Of a stretch of DNA of 64,000 bases, positions 28,063 through 37,368 are shown piece by piece; position 1 is the stretch's first letter, and every line of letters begins with the position of its first letter. A model generated the notes under the pieces. It made no database searches and had not been told where the DNA came from. It saw only the letters and a list, made by a program, of their open reading frames with translations. Position numbers and translations under genes: made by a program. This stretch comes from CBDCGJ01 sp965238305 (GTDB lineage: Bacteria > Pseudomonadota > Alphaproteobacteria > GCA-2731375): NCBI GenBank assembly GCA_965238305.1, contig CBDEHK010000001.1, positions 3,782,001-3,846,000 of the forward strand. The letters run 5' to 3'.

Positions 28063-29194
28063 ATGAAGTACAGAAAAAAGGCGTTGGTTGAAATGGCTGG
28101 CGTTCGGCATCGTCGTTATTGAGCTCGGTGGGGCGATATTCCTGAAGCTGTGGCCTGCATTTGGCAGCAATGTGACCGGTGCGCAACTGGCGAAAGCGCA
28201 AGCTTCGATACAATATCGCGACGGTGGCTTCGTCAACATAGTGCCGCAAAGCGAGGCCACTGCCGCGCTATATTGGGACTATCTGGTGGAGCAGATATTT
28301 GGCGAACAATAGCGCGAACCGAACAGTGCTATACCGGTCGACCAGATCGCGCCCGAAACCATACAAGCCAAGCCACTGCCTGGACTGCGCGCAATCTGGC
28401 TTGGTCATACCAGCGTTTATTTGGAGTTGGACGGCCTACGGTTACTGGTTGATCCGATTTTTTCAGACTATGCCTCGCCGGTCCAAGGAGTTGGGCCGAA
28501 GCGCTTTCACTCCGCTCCTATTGCCTTATTCGATTTGCCAAAAATCGACGCAGTGATGATTTCTCACGACCACTACGATCATCTCGATATGGCGACGGTC
28601 CAACATCTGGCACGCCAAGGCAGCCGGTTTTTCGTCCCGCTTGGTGTTGGGGCGCATCTGGAGGAATGGCAGGTAGCAGACAATCAAATCGTTGAATTGG
28701 ACTGGTGGCATTCGGAAACTGTGGCCGGCGTGAAAATTGTCAGCACCCCGGCCAAGCATTATTCCGGCCGGGAATTTTTCGACTACAAAAAGACCTTCTG
28801 GTCGTCCCGGTCAATCATCGGGCCAGAACGCCGCGTCTTTTATAGCGGCGATACCGGTTATGGTGATCATTTTCAGAAGATCGGACTCGACCTCGGACCG
28901 TTCGATTTGAGTATCATCAAAATTGGAGCTTATGGCCCGGACGCTTCCTGGCTGGATATACATATGAGTTCGGAGGACGCAATCAATGCACATCTAGGCG
29001 TGCAAGGCCGCCACATGCTGGGAGTACATTGGGCGACGCTCAACAAGGCCTTTCACGACTGGGATGAGCCGATCAAACGCGCCCTTATAGCGGTTGAGAA
29101 AGCCAAGATTGACCTTTTCACCCCTCGGTTCGGCGAAATCGTTGACGTCAACGCGCCGAACCGAACTACCCTCTGGTGGCAAGCGGTAAAATAA
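28063..29194 (+). pseudogene. Metallo-beta-lactamase-fold hydrolase with a frameshift and internal TAG
   Basis: Membrane-anchored MBL-fold enzyme of the UlaG/NAPE-PLD-like branch, about 375 aa if restored. The natural start is probably ATG 28063 (MKYRKRRWLKWLAF after repair), preceded by GGGGA; an A run at about 28073-28078 has six A where five would keep the frame. Past it the frame runs through YWDYLVEQIFGEQ and meets TAG at 28310-28312, then continues REPNSAIPVDQIAPE. The catalytic core is intact: WLGHTSVYLELDG, SHDHYDHLD (metal ligands), PAKHYSGR, SGDTGYGDHF, VHWAT. Two independent lesions in one gene argue for real decay unless this region is poorly sequenced. Confidence 0.82.
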
Positions 29195-29202
29195 GATGCT
29201 TT

Positions 29203-29742
29203 TTATGGTAGTTTCAAAGTCAGGTCCGGCCAGACGGCAAGACCAAGACCAATGCTGCGAACGTCACCCGAGGCCAAATCGGCAGTCAAGGAGCCGAGCG
29301 CGCTGCGTAGTATCATTGGACCCCCGCCGGTGACCCCCTGGAAGCGTCCAGTACCGCCGATCAAGACAAAATTACCCTCACAGCCTACCATCGCAATACC
29401 GACGCAGTTCCACTGAGCAAATACGCGGTCGCCGGCAACACCGGTGACGATACAGCGCCCTGAACCTGCCGCTAAGCCGGTTTCCAAGTCAATGTCAATC
29501 ATACCAGGGCAAGAAATACTAGCGGCGTTTAAGGTGCCACTACCGTCATGGACAAACATTACACCGTTCAGGCCGCCAACAAACATCGCCTGTTGTTCAC
29601 CCACTAAATAAAGACTGCCGCTGCTTTCCCAAGTCGCGGTTGCTTCCAATTTGATCTCTTCTGCCGCCTGTACTGCAAACGGCGCCGTAAACACGGCCGA
29701 CAAAAATCCCAATAAAGCTGTCGTTAAACGAAACGGTTTCAT
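29203..29742 (-). CDS. Secreted glycine-rich beta protein of unknown function
   Basis: Protein of 179 aa with a clear signal peptide (MKPFRLTTALLGFLSAVFT, cleavage after VQA). The mature part is rich in Gly, Val and Ile with alternating strand character, and holds four cysteines (SISCPGM, GRCIVTG, WNCVGIAMVGCEGNF), possibly disulfide-bonded. A segment GTGRFQGVTGGGPM is similar to motifs in allene-oxide-cyclase-barrel-like proteins, but I would not assign a function. It converges on the disrupted MBL gene with an 8-bp gap. Confidence 0.7.
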   Translation of the reverse strand: MKPFRLTTALLGFLSAVFTAPFAVQAAEEIKLEATATWESSGSLYLVGEQQAMFVGGLNGVMFVHDGSGTLNAASISCPGMIDIDLETGLAAGSGRCIVTGVAGDRVFAQWNCVGIAMVGCEGNFVLIGGTGRFQGVTGGGPMILRSALGSLTADLASGDVRSIGLGLAVWPDLTLKLP

Positions 29743-29845
29743 AACATTGCCCTCAATTTACTATAATGATCGGTCATATTTACTAGCGCTTAATCAATAA
29801 CGGTACAAGCCAGCAATCGACAACATCCGGTTCGTCATATTTTAA

Positions 29846-30901
29846 TCAATAATCTTCTTTGCCGACGACCATACGGTCGCGAATAGAACCTGCGCCATAG
29901 GTGCAGACACTACACATTGGAACAAGCTGCCGTGATTGCGACACTTTTGCGCGCAAGTCAGCATAGTTAGGCCCGTTCCAGATATTCTTCAAATCGTCCT
30001 GAAATGCATTGCCGAGTTCAAATCGACTGTTGAAATCGTAACAACATGGGGACACGGAGCCATCCCAGTTCACCACCACCATCTCATAGAGCCGTGCACA
30101 GCCCTTTTCCGGCAAACCGATAATGTTTCCATCTTCGTCATAACGGGAATGTTTAGCGTCGCTGGGTAAGGATTCTACGACCCGTTTTTTCAACGCTTCG
30201 CGCGCCTTGTCGGCGTCCATATCCGTCAGCATGATGTCGGACATGGTCAAGTTCGCAGATTTCAGCGACAGGCTGTCGACGCCGATATCTTTTGCCAAAT
30301 CGACAATTGCCGGGACTTCGTTTTCGTTATGTTTGAAGACGATGAATTGCATATCCACATGTGGCGTATTACGCCCCTGTCGGTCGCGCTCTTCAATCAA
30401 ATAACGCAACCCCTTCAGTACCGGATCGAGTTTCGAGCCGACACGGTATTTCTCGTGCGTTGCCGCTGTCGCTCCATCGATGGAGATCATCAAGCGATCC
30501 AAACCACTATCGAGGATCGGTTGGATGCCATCGGGGAAATGGTGATGAAGAGGATGACCATTGGTGCTGCAAACTGTGCTCAATCCCTGATCGGCCGCAT
30601 AACGGAACATCCGGTTTAAATTTTTGTTCAGGAACGGCTCGCCGTAATTCCAGGTCACAACGGTCGTCAAATATGGCATCAAATTGTCAACGGATTTTTT
30701 GAAGTTCTCAAAACTCAAAAATCCATTGGCACGTTTCATGGTCCCCGTACCGGTTGGACAGTAAGGGCATTTCAGATCGCAAACATTGGTTGGTTCGATC
30801 ATCAATCGGGTTGGATAGCCGCCGACACGCGTGTCGCCATTGACAAACGCTTGTTGCAGATTTTCCAGATTGACCTTCTGGACATCTTCCAACTGCTTCA
30901 T
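29846..30901 (-). CDS. Radical SAM / SPASM domain protein
   Basis: Protein of 351 aa that should bind a 4Fe-4S cluster and use S-adenosylmethionine radical chemistry. The radical SAM motif is CDLKCPYC near residue 40-47, with the usual CxxxCxxC spacing. A C-terminal SPASM region carries auxiliary-cluster cysteines (GCARLYE, SPCCYDF, PMCSVCTYG) and ends RDRMVVGKEDY. Homologues act on peptides or small carbohydrate/lipid precursors, but no precursor gene is recognised nearby. GAGGT lies 8 bp before the ATG at 30901. A 7-bp palindrome (ATATAAG...CTTATAT, 30976-30993) lies in its upstream region. Confidence 0.87.
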   Translation of the reverse strand: MKQLEDVQKVNLENLQQAFVNGDTRVGGYPTRLMIEPTNVCDLKCPYCPTGTGTMKRANGFLSFENFKKSVDNLMPYLTTVVTWNYGEPFLNKNLNRMFRYAADQGLSTVCSTNGHPLHHHFPDGIQPILDSGLDRLMISIDGATAATHEKYRVGSKLDPVLKGLRYLIEERDRQGRNTPHVDMQFIVFKHNENEVPAIVDLAKDIGVDSLSLKSANLTMSDIMLTDMDADKAREALKKRVVESLPSDAKHSRYDEDGNIIGLPEKGCARLYEMVVVNWDGSVSPCCYDFNSRFELGNAFQDDLKNIWNGPNYADLRAKVSQSRQLVPMCSVCTYGAGSIRDRMVVGKEDY

Positions 30902-31273
30902 GAAAAATTGACCTCAACACTAAAACTTACAATCTATGTCACGCCATTAACATACCATTGCGAAACGCCAAAGATATATAAGCTACCTTATATTTGAGAT
31001 CAGGCGAATTAATAGCCGCCAATCGCTATAGTCCGCTTTCATTGCGACGAACAAATATCCAAATTTCTGGGCCAGCGACATCGTCGTCAACAATAGAATG
31101 CAATTAATATTAGATCTAATGGATTGAAATAAATAACAAATACTTCAGACAAAGTGCCTCGAACTATATTCGTCTTCATTTGTCAACAAATTTTCGACGT
31201 TAATTTTACCTTAATATATTCCGATCTATACATGGGTCTATATTAGTCACACCGATTTAAGATGGAATGCATA
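30902..31273. other. A/T-rich intergenic region between divergent radical SAM and chemoreceptor genes
   Basis: No coding signal seen. It holds a short hairpin, ATATAAG-CTAC-CTTATAT at 30976-30993, and several TATA-like boxes (for example TATATT near 31240). Promoters for the two flanking divergent genes must lie here, but I could not fix them. Confidence 0.5.
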
Positions 31274-33421
31274 ATGAGTTTACTGACCAATTACCGCTTG
31301 CAGCATGTTCTCCCAATTTCAATGACGTTTATTGGCGTGTTCGCAGCACTCGCTGTCGGCCTCACGTCGTTCTTTCTCGCGCAATCGAATCTCGAGAAAG
31401 TCGAGTCTGAAAAATTACTCGCACTCGCAGCCGCGAAATCCCGCTCTCTACAGAATTATTTGGGTTCCATCGAAGAAGACCTTCGAATCCAATCCGGCAA
31501 TCCGTTGATCGCACAAATGATCGTCGAGTTTTCCGAAGCATGGGGCGAACTGGAAAGTGGGCAGTCGGAAAAATTGCAGAAACTTTACATTGCCGATAAC
31601 CCACACCCAACCGGCGAGAAAGAAAAACTGGACTTGGCGCCGGATGGTTCACGCTACAGCAAGACCCATGGTAAATATCATCCCTGGATGCGGGATATGC
31701 TGCAAGCCCGGGACTATTATGACATCTTCCTTTTCGATAACGCCGGCAATCTCGTTTATACCGTTTTCAAAGAGCTCGATTACGCAACAAATCTAAAATC
31801 CGGAAAATACAAAGACACAGGCTTGGGTCGCGTTTTCCAATCCTCCGCTGCAGCAGCAGCCGGTAAATTTGTCTTCGATGACTTCAAACCCTATTCGCCC
31901 AGTCATGGAGCGCCGGCAAGTTTCATTGCCGCGCCGGTTTTCAAATCCGATGGTACGCGGGTCGGAGTTCTCGCCTTCCAAATGCCAATTAGTCGGATCA
32001 ACAATGTTATGCAAGCAAACGACGGTCTGGGAGAAACCGGCGAAACCTACATTGTTGGTGAAGATTTCTTAATGAGAAATGATTCACGATTTTCCGAGGA
32101 ATCGACAATTTTGAAAGTTCGGGTCGATACCACTACAGTTACCCTCGCACTCGCCGGTAATACGGGTGTTGACACTACATCCGATTATCACGGCGTGTCG
32201 GTTTTGTCTGCCTATCTGCCAATGGAATTCATGGGCACTAAATGGGCGGTAATGGCAGAAATGAGCGCAGCAGAAGTATCCGCGCCAGTCAAGGAACTGG
32301 CAATATGGCTAACCGTGATCACTTTTGGTATCATTGTGTTGAGTGCCATTTTCGGTCTGTTTTTCGGTCGCGGCATAACCAGACCTCTTGGCAGAATTAC
32401 CGAGGTGATGGCGGAAATTTCTGCTGGTAATCTGGATACCGTCATCCCACCGATGAACAGCAACAATGTTTTTGGACGGATCACCAAAGCCTTGAGTAAT
32501 TTCAAAGATCAGCTCGTCGAAAACCAACGCCTAGCGGAAGAAAAAGAGCAGGAACAGTTGGAACAAGCTGCGCGCGCGCAGCAGATCGAGGCCTGGAGCA
32601 GCGAATTCGACAGCAAGGCGAATGCAGCCCTCGAGTCGGTATCAACGGTTATCGTGGAAATGCAGAGCAAATCCGATCAAATGACCGATGCCGTCAACGA
32701 CACCGGCAATTTGGCCAACAGTGTTGCAGGCTTGGCCGACAATACATCCGAAAATATTGCTACCGTCGCCGGCGCCGCAGAAGAATTGTCTGCCTCGATA
32801 AACGAGATCGCGGAACAAGTCGCGAACTCCAGTACCATGGCCGCCAAAGCCGTGGAAACGGCAAAAGTCGGCGATGAGAAAATTCAATCGATGGCACAAG
32901 CGGCAGAAAAAGTCGGCGAAGTCATTGGCATCATCAATGACATTGCCGAGCAGACAAATCTGCTGGCCTTGAACGCCACCATTGAAGCGGCACGTGCCGG
33001 GGAAGCCGGTAGGGGGTTTGCTGTCGTCGCAAACGAAGTGAAAAATCTTGCCAGCCAGACCGGCGGTGCGATTGAAGAAATATCATCGCAAGTCCAAGGC
33101 ATCCAAATAATCACCAAAGAAACTGTTGCGGCGATCCAGGAGATCATGAGCCGGATCAGTGAAATGGAAAATGTCGCCAGCGGTGTTGCTGCGGCGATTG
33201 AGGAGCAACGTGCCTCGACCGGTGAGATTGCCGGAAATACGCAACGTGCGGCTGAAGGGGCGCAGCAAATGAGCAGCGAAATCGCCCGCGTCAGCCAGGC
33301 GGCCGAACTGAGCGGGGAAGCCACTCGTACGGTACGGCAATCCACCGACGAGGTCTCGCAGCAAACGGAAATGCTAAGAGCGGAAATCGATGGTTTCCTG
33401 CAGAAGGTAAAAGCGGCATAG
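31274..33421 (+). CDS. Methyl-accepting chemotaxis protein
   Basis: Chemoreceptor of 715 aa. A TM helix at about residues 10-32 (ISMTFIGVFAALAVGLTSFF) is followed by a large periplasmic ligand region, probably dCache-like (FLFDNAGNLVYTVFKELDYA, then SFIAAPVFKSDGTRVGVLAF). A second TM helix follows near residue 340 (TFGIIVLSAIFGLFF), then HAMP (GRGITRPLGRITEVM). The cytoplasmic signalling hairpin carries the conserved tip EQTNLLALNATIEAARAGE near residue 560. The ATG at 31274 is preferred over the first in-frame Met at 31262. No che genes are close, so it is an orphan receptor here. Confidence 0.92.
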   Translation: MSLLTNYRLQHVLPISMTFIGVFAALAVGLTSFFLAQSNLEKVESEKLLALAAAKSRSLQNYLGSIEEDLRIQSGNPLIAQMIVEFSEAWGELESGQSEKLQKLYIADNPHPTGEKEKLDLAPDGSRYSKTHGKYHPWMRDMLQARDYYDIFLFDNAGNLVYTVFKELDYATNLKSGKYKDTGLGRVFQSSAAAAAGKFVFDDFKPYSPSHGAPASFIAAPVFKSDGTRVGVLAFQMPISRINNVMQANDGLGETGETYIVGEDFLMRNDSRFSEESTILKVRVDTTTVTLALAGNTGVDTTSDYHGVSVLSAYLPMEFMGTKWAVMAEMSAAEVSAPVKELAIWLTVITFGIIVLSAIFGLFFGRGITRPLGRITEVMAEISAGNLDTVIPPMNSNNVFGRITKALSNFKDQLVENQRLAEEKEQEQLEQAARAQQIEAWSSEFDSKANAALESVSTVIVEMQSKSDQMTDAVNDTGNLANSVAGLADNTSENIATVAGAAEELSASINEIAEQVANSSTMAAKAVETAKVGDEKIQSMAQAAEKVGEVIGIINDIAEQTNLLALNATIEAARAGEAGRGFAVVANEVKNLASQTGGAIEEISSQVQGIQIITKETVAAIQEIMSRISEMENVASGVAAAIEEQRASTGEIAGNTQRAAEGAQQMSSEIARVSQAAELSGEATRTVRQSTDEVSQQTEMLRAEIDGFLQKVKAA

Positions 33422-33480
33422 TTTTAGAGCGAAAACACATCTAGATGCCGGCGTTAAGTTAGTCGAAAAATATCGTCGAT

Positions 33481-34923
33481 TTACATATCGTCGTCATCGA
33501 TGAATAGGTTCAACATCGCATCTTCAATATTTTCTGAAGTGAATTGCGGTTCCATGCCTTCGAATTTACAAGACGCGAGCACTTGATCAACGATGAAGTT
33601 TGGCTGGAAATAGGCCAATGGAGCCCCGTTTGCGCGAATACCTTCCATGACTTGACGATAAACGTCCTCGGTCAATTCCAAGCCCTTGCTCAGGGCAACA
33701 TTATGAAAAACGTCACGGAAGAGTTCTTCCGAGGGTGCAATCGTCTCCAGTTTGTAATTGATGCGGCGTTGAAAGGCTGGGTCCATCAAATCGCTCGGCT
33801 TTAAATTGGTGGAAAATATAACCAGTTCATCAAACGGCAATTGAAAGTTTTTGCCCGTATGTAAGCTGAGGTAATCGACCCGACTGTTGAGCGGCACGAT
33901 CCACCGATTAAGGATATCTTCAGGCGAAGCGCGTTGACGGCCAAAATCGTCGATCAGGAAAGTCCCGTTCAACGCCTTGATATGCATCGGCGCGTCATAA
34001 AACTTAGCTATCTCATTAAACTTGAGATCCAGCATCTCAACCGTCAGTTCGCCACCCGTGATAACGAGGGGTCGATAACAGGGCACCCAGCGCTTGTCGA
34101 GGGTATCGCGTCGCAAACTGCGTGCACCATCTTCACCTTCGGTTTGTTCGTCAATCACTTTGTGGATACTGGGATCGAAGACTTTAATGATCTGCCCGTC
34201 AACGTCAAAACAATGAGGAACATAGATGACGTTCTCGAATATTTTCCCGACAATTTCTGCAATCGTTGTTTTGCCGTTGCCGGCGGGGCCATAGATTAGG
34301 AGGGCCGTGCCGGAGTTAATTGCTGGCCCCAGACGACTTACAAATCGATCTGGCATCACAAGCTCTTCGAAGGCCCCTTGCATGATTGGCCGACTGATCC
34401 ATTCATTGGTCATACGCTGTAACAAAATGCGTTCCTGAAAAGCTACCAAGGGCACCGGCGCCGGACCAAAATACTGGTTCTGTTCCATCGCTTCGCCGAC
34501 CCAAATGCGCCCCTCTTTACTGAGCGAATAACGCGTTTCACCTAGCGATCCGACCCCGGTGCTCGATTGACCGACCGCTTCCACCCATTTACGATCCAGT
34601 GCTTCTTCCATCAATGGTTTGAGAACGGCGCTATTCAGCATCATCGCTTCTGCTAGTCTAGCAACAGTTTCGAGATTTTCCGTGAACATGCCCTTGAGCA
34701 TGATTTGCAGCAAGCTCATAGGATCAATGCCGGTTTCTTCCAGATTACGGGGCGCATCCGGCACATCATTTAGGACGGCTTCGATTTGTTCGGCTTCGAT
34801 GGCACCGATGGCGACGAGGTTATCGCCAAAGCGACCACCATGTTCACGTTGATATTCAATGCCGCGTTGAATGTCTTCTTTCGACACCAACCCTTTGGCA
34901 ACAAGAATACTGCCTAAACTCAC
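33481..34923 (-). CDS. MshEN-AAA ATPase, possible c-di-GMP-responsive
   Basis: Protein of about 480 aa. The first 60 residues match the MshEN c-di-GMP-binding fold: two tandem repeats LGSILVAKGLVSKEDIQRGI and RFGDNLVAIGAIEAEQIEAV, each with the L-G-x-x-L...G...L spacing. A middle domain follows. The AAA-type ATPase has Walker A GPAGNGKTT near residue 225 and Walker B-like TFLIDDFGRQ. The C-terminus is acidic (FIDDDDM). A GTG start at 34923, five bases after GGGGG, is chosen over the first GTG at 34929. Its partner is unknown; the flanking genes are a chemoreceptor and a small membrane protein, not a pilus operon. Binding of c-di-GMP is inferred from fold signature only. Confidence 0.75.
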   Translation of the reverse strand: MSLGSILVAKGLVSKEDIQRGIEYQREHGGRFGDNLVAIGAIEAEQIEAVLNDVPDAPRNLEETGIDPMSLLQIMLKGMFTENLETVARLAEAMMLNSAVLKPLMEEALDRKWVEAVGQSSTGVGSLGETRYSLSKEGRIWVGEAMEQNQYFGPAPVPLVAFQERILLQRMTNEWISRPIMQGAFEELVMPDRFVSRLGPAINSGTALLIYGPAGNGKTTIAEIVGKIFENVIYVPHCFDVDGQIIKVFDPSIHKVIDEQTEGEDGARSLRRDTLDKRWVPCYRPLVITGGELTVEMLDLKFNEIAKFYDAPMHIKALNGTFLIDDFGRQRASPEDILNRWIVPLNSRVDYLSLHTGKNFQLPFDELVIFSTNLKPSDLMDPAFQRRINYKLETIAPSEELFRDVFHNVALSKGLELTEDVYRQVMEGIRANGAPLAYFQPNFIVDQVLASCKFEGMEPQFTSENIEDAMLNLFIDDDDM

Positions 34924-35077
34924 ACACACCCCCTGAGGTGAAAAATTACCGCATTCGCATCGTATTGAACACTAACACTGATATTAGGTAAATCCAATAT
35001 CATCCGAATGGATTACTATTTGGAACATCTGCAACGGTAAATTTGCTGGTGTTCGTAAAATTGTTCTTTAAACTTCC

Positions 35078-35632
35078 TTGCCATTGATAAATTTTGAATT
35101 CGCAGATTCGGAAGGCCTCCTTTTGCGATCTATTGTGTTTTTTTCGTATTTGTTTTTGTTCGCGGCATCCATGGTCGGTTTTCTGTGGTGGTATGAAATC
35201 GAAAGGGCGTTTTATTGTTATCCGAAAAGTGCTGACGATTGCGCGATCTTTAGCCTAGGGTTCAAATCAGTAATGTTGCTATGGATATTCGGCATCGCCC
35301 TGATCGCTGGTAGTGCTCTGGCATTCTTGAGCCGAGGTCTCGCAGGTGGACACGGCGTCTATCTAATGACGAAATTCCCTCTCACCATGTTTGTCGGCGC
35401 TATGGTTATGCTAACCGACGGGAGGGTCGGTGAAAATGATGTGGAGCTATTAGCCCTTGCTGGCAACGCTCTGCTAATGGGTTTTATCCTACGCGGATTT
35501 AATAAGCACCTTAGGGGCCAGGACATCCAGTCCGGTCGCGCCTGGATCGTCGCGGTCATCGCGCTTGCCATACTGATTACGCTTTTTGCCATCGCTATGA
35601 TTGCGCTCAACAATATGGATCGGCTGATCTAG
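35078..35632 (+). CDS. Small integral membrane protein, unknown function
   Basis: Protein of 184 aa from a TTG at 35078; no clear ribosome-binding site, so the start is uncertain. Four hydrophobic segments are visible: about residues 16-40 (IVFFSYLFLFAASMVGFLWW), 62-86, 105-120 and 150-178. Charged loops separate them, with KHLRGQDIQSG before the last helix. No family is recognised. It is divergent from the MshEN ATPase and converges, tail to tail with a 4-bp overlap, on the coiled-coil protein gene. Confidence 0.6.
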   Translation: MPLINFEFADSEGLLLRSIVFFSYLFLFAASMVGFLWWYEIERAFYCYPKSADDCAIFSLGFKSVMLLWIFGIALIAGSALAFLSRGLAGGHGVYLMTKFPLTMFVGAMVMLTDGRVGENDVELLALAGNALLMGFILRGFNKHLRGQDIQSGRAWIVAVIALAILITLFAIAMIALNNMDRLI

Positions 35633-37269
35633 ATACCATCGCTGAAATTGCTCAGCAGCCAACGATCATCCTGTTTGGTAAAAGTCAGGTGTGACATGCG
35701 CCTGGCGCCTCCGGTCGTGCCCTCGGTCGACATTTGGACATTAAATTGACCGGTCTGTTTGCCGCCACGATCGGTAAAACTGCGATCTACGACTTTGTCT
35801 ATCCTGAAACCGTCCCGCAGGATTGTCGCTGCGACCGGCCCCCCAATACTTCGAGATAACTTGGCATCAACCCGATCGCCTATTATATCTAAATCACCAT
35901 TGACCGCAGCTTTTACCAGAATTTCGAAATCGCCTCGCAGGCCAGACGTATCTGGTATTTGCTTGATCCCTGGAAGTTTTCCAGGAATAAAATCCTTAGC
36001 TCGATCCGTCATCGACAAAACTTGACTTGGCCCACCGTAGGTGTTTTCGTAATTTACCCATTGTTTGTATATGTTCGGAAGTTTATTTTTGAGACTATCG
36101 ATATTTAGTACATTGTGTTGGCGATATTCGCCATACAATAGGTTGGGCGCTGATTTATGCTTGAATATGGTTTTTTGCAAATCGAAGATGTTCCATTCCG
36201 TCAAACCTGGGTCATCTTCGAAGCCAACAGAAATTTCTTCATTTGTGGCACGCAAATAAACAAGTTTTTTTCGATACCAGTTATCGGTGTCTCGCGTTGA
36301 CACCAAATATACGCCAATGCGATTTTTCGCAGCTACAACATGACCTTTGGCAAAATCCAACAATATATACGGTCCCATTCCAATGGCGTCGTTTTTGGCA
36401 TAACCGGCCAAATATTGCCCGTCCTTCCAATCGATCCACAGCGCGTAACCAATATCATCCCGGATAATTTCTTCAACATCTTCCCTCACCACGCCAACAA
36501 GCTTATTCAATTCTTTCTGAGAAATGTCCGCATAATTACGCGCATAATTTTGCAAGACATCGCGACTGGATTGGAGCCGCTCTTGCTCCTGGTTACGCGC
36601 CAAGGTTGCCAAATCCAGGTTTTCATTTGGAGAAGTGATTTTCGTAGATAAATTCTTGACCTGACTTTGCAACGAAACGATTTGCTGCGCTCGGTCCAGC
36701 AAAACTTCCTCTCGTTCCTTGCGCAACTTCGCCAGCAAAACTTTTTCGGAATCGAGCTCTCGGCGAACTTTTCCAAGTTCCGACAATCGAACCTGGATAT
36801 CTTTGTTTTTGCTTTCGAGTTCAGAGGTCAAAAAATTGATTTGCCGATGCGCCTCATCGGCGGCTTTCAGCGCCGACGCTTCGGCTTCCCGCGCAAGCCT
36901 AAGCCGATCCGTGGTTTCCAACTCTTGCGCACGCAGCCGGTCCCGGCTGGCCTCGACATCCTTGTCAATCTGCTCGTTTAACAGCAATAAACGCTGGACA
37001 TTATTGATCTGCTGTTCACTCATCTTTGCCATATTGTTGTAGGTGCTGATAAGCTGAGTTTGCGCCTGATCCAATTTTTCCTGTAAATCTTTATCCGCTT
37101 CCGATCGCGCAGTGGTGACTTCCCGATAGAAAAAGAAACCGGCGACCAGAATGCCACCGACGATAATCACCGCTGGCCCAATTTTGCCCAACATACGTAA
37201 CGCTTCCGTGCCGAAGTCCCAGGCCGTTCGCCCCGTTGTCCGGACGTCGTCATTTTTCGATTCCGACAT
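35629..37269 (-). CDS. Membrane-anchored coiled-coil protein, unknown function
   Basis: Protein of 546 aa. After a short cytoplasmic start (MSESKNDDVRTTGRTAW) there is one TM helix at about residues 29-51 (GPAVIIVGGILVAGFFFYRE). A long heptad-rich coiled coil follows to about residue 215 (SEADKDLQEKLDQAQTQL onward, with many E/K/L/Q). The rest is a globular region (DDIGYALWIDWKDGQYLAGY, LKNKLPNIYKQWVNYENTYG) ending SHLTFTKQDDRWLLSNFSDG, which looks like a beta-rich sensing or scaffold domain. No named family is recognised. The start at 37269 follows GGGGGTGG, preferred over 37293. Its topology resembles envelope-tethering proteins. Confidence 0.65.
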   Translation of the reverse strand: MSESKNDDVRTTGRTAWDFGTEALRMLGKIGPAVIIVGGILVAGFFFYREVTTARSEADKDLQEKLDQAQTQLISTYNNMAKMSEQQINNVQRLLLLNEQIDKDVEASRDRLRAQELETTDRLRLAREAEASALKAADEAHRQINFLTSELESKNKDIQVRLSELGKVRRELDSEKVLLAKLRKEREEVLLDRAQQIVSLQSQVKNLSTKITSPNENLDLATLARNQEQERLQSSRDVLQNYARNYADISQKELNKLVGVVREDVEEIIRDDIGYALWIDWKDGQYLAGYAKNDAIGMGPYILLDFAKGHVVAAKNRIGVYLVSTRDTDNWYRKKLVYLRATNEEISVGFEDDPGLTEWNIFDLQKTIFKHKSAPNLLYGEYRQHNVLNIDSLKNKLPNIYKQWVNYENTYGGPSQVLSMTDRAKDFIPGKLPGIKQIPDTSGLRGDFEILVKAAVNGDLDIIGDRVDAKLSRSIGGPVAATILRDGFRIDKVVDRSFTDRGGKQTGQFNVQMSTEGTTGGARRMSHLTFTKQDDRWLLSNFSDGI

Positions 37270-37368
37270 ATCCACCCCCGACATGAAAATCAAAAATCTG
37301 TACTACCAGACAATAATGATACCATGGCGAGTGATCTAATGGCAAATCGGTAGGTTTTGATAACTAGA

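Noticed and set aside
30976..30993. Hairpin as a terminator for the radical SAM gene
   Set aside because: It lies upstream of that gene's start and has no U-run; at most an operator.
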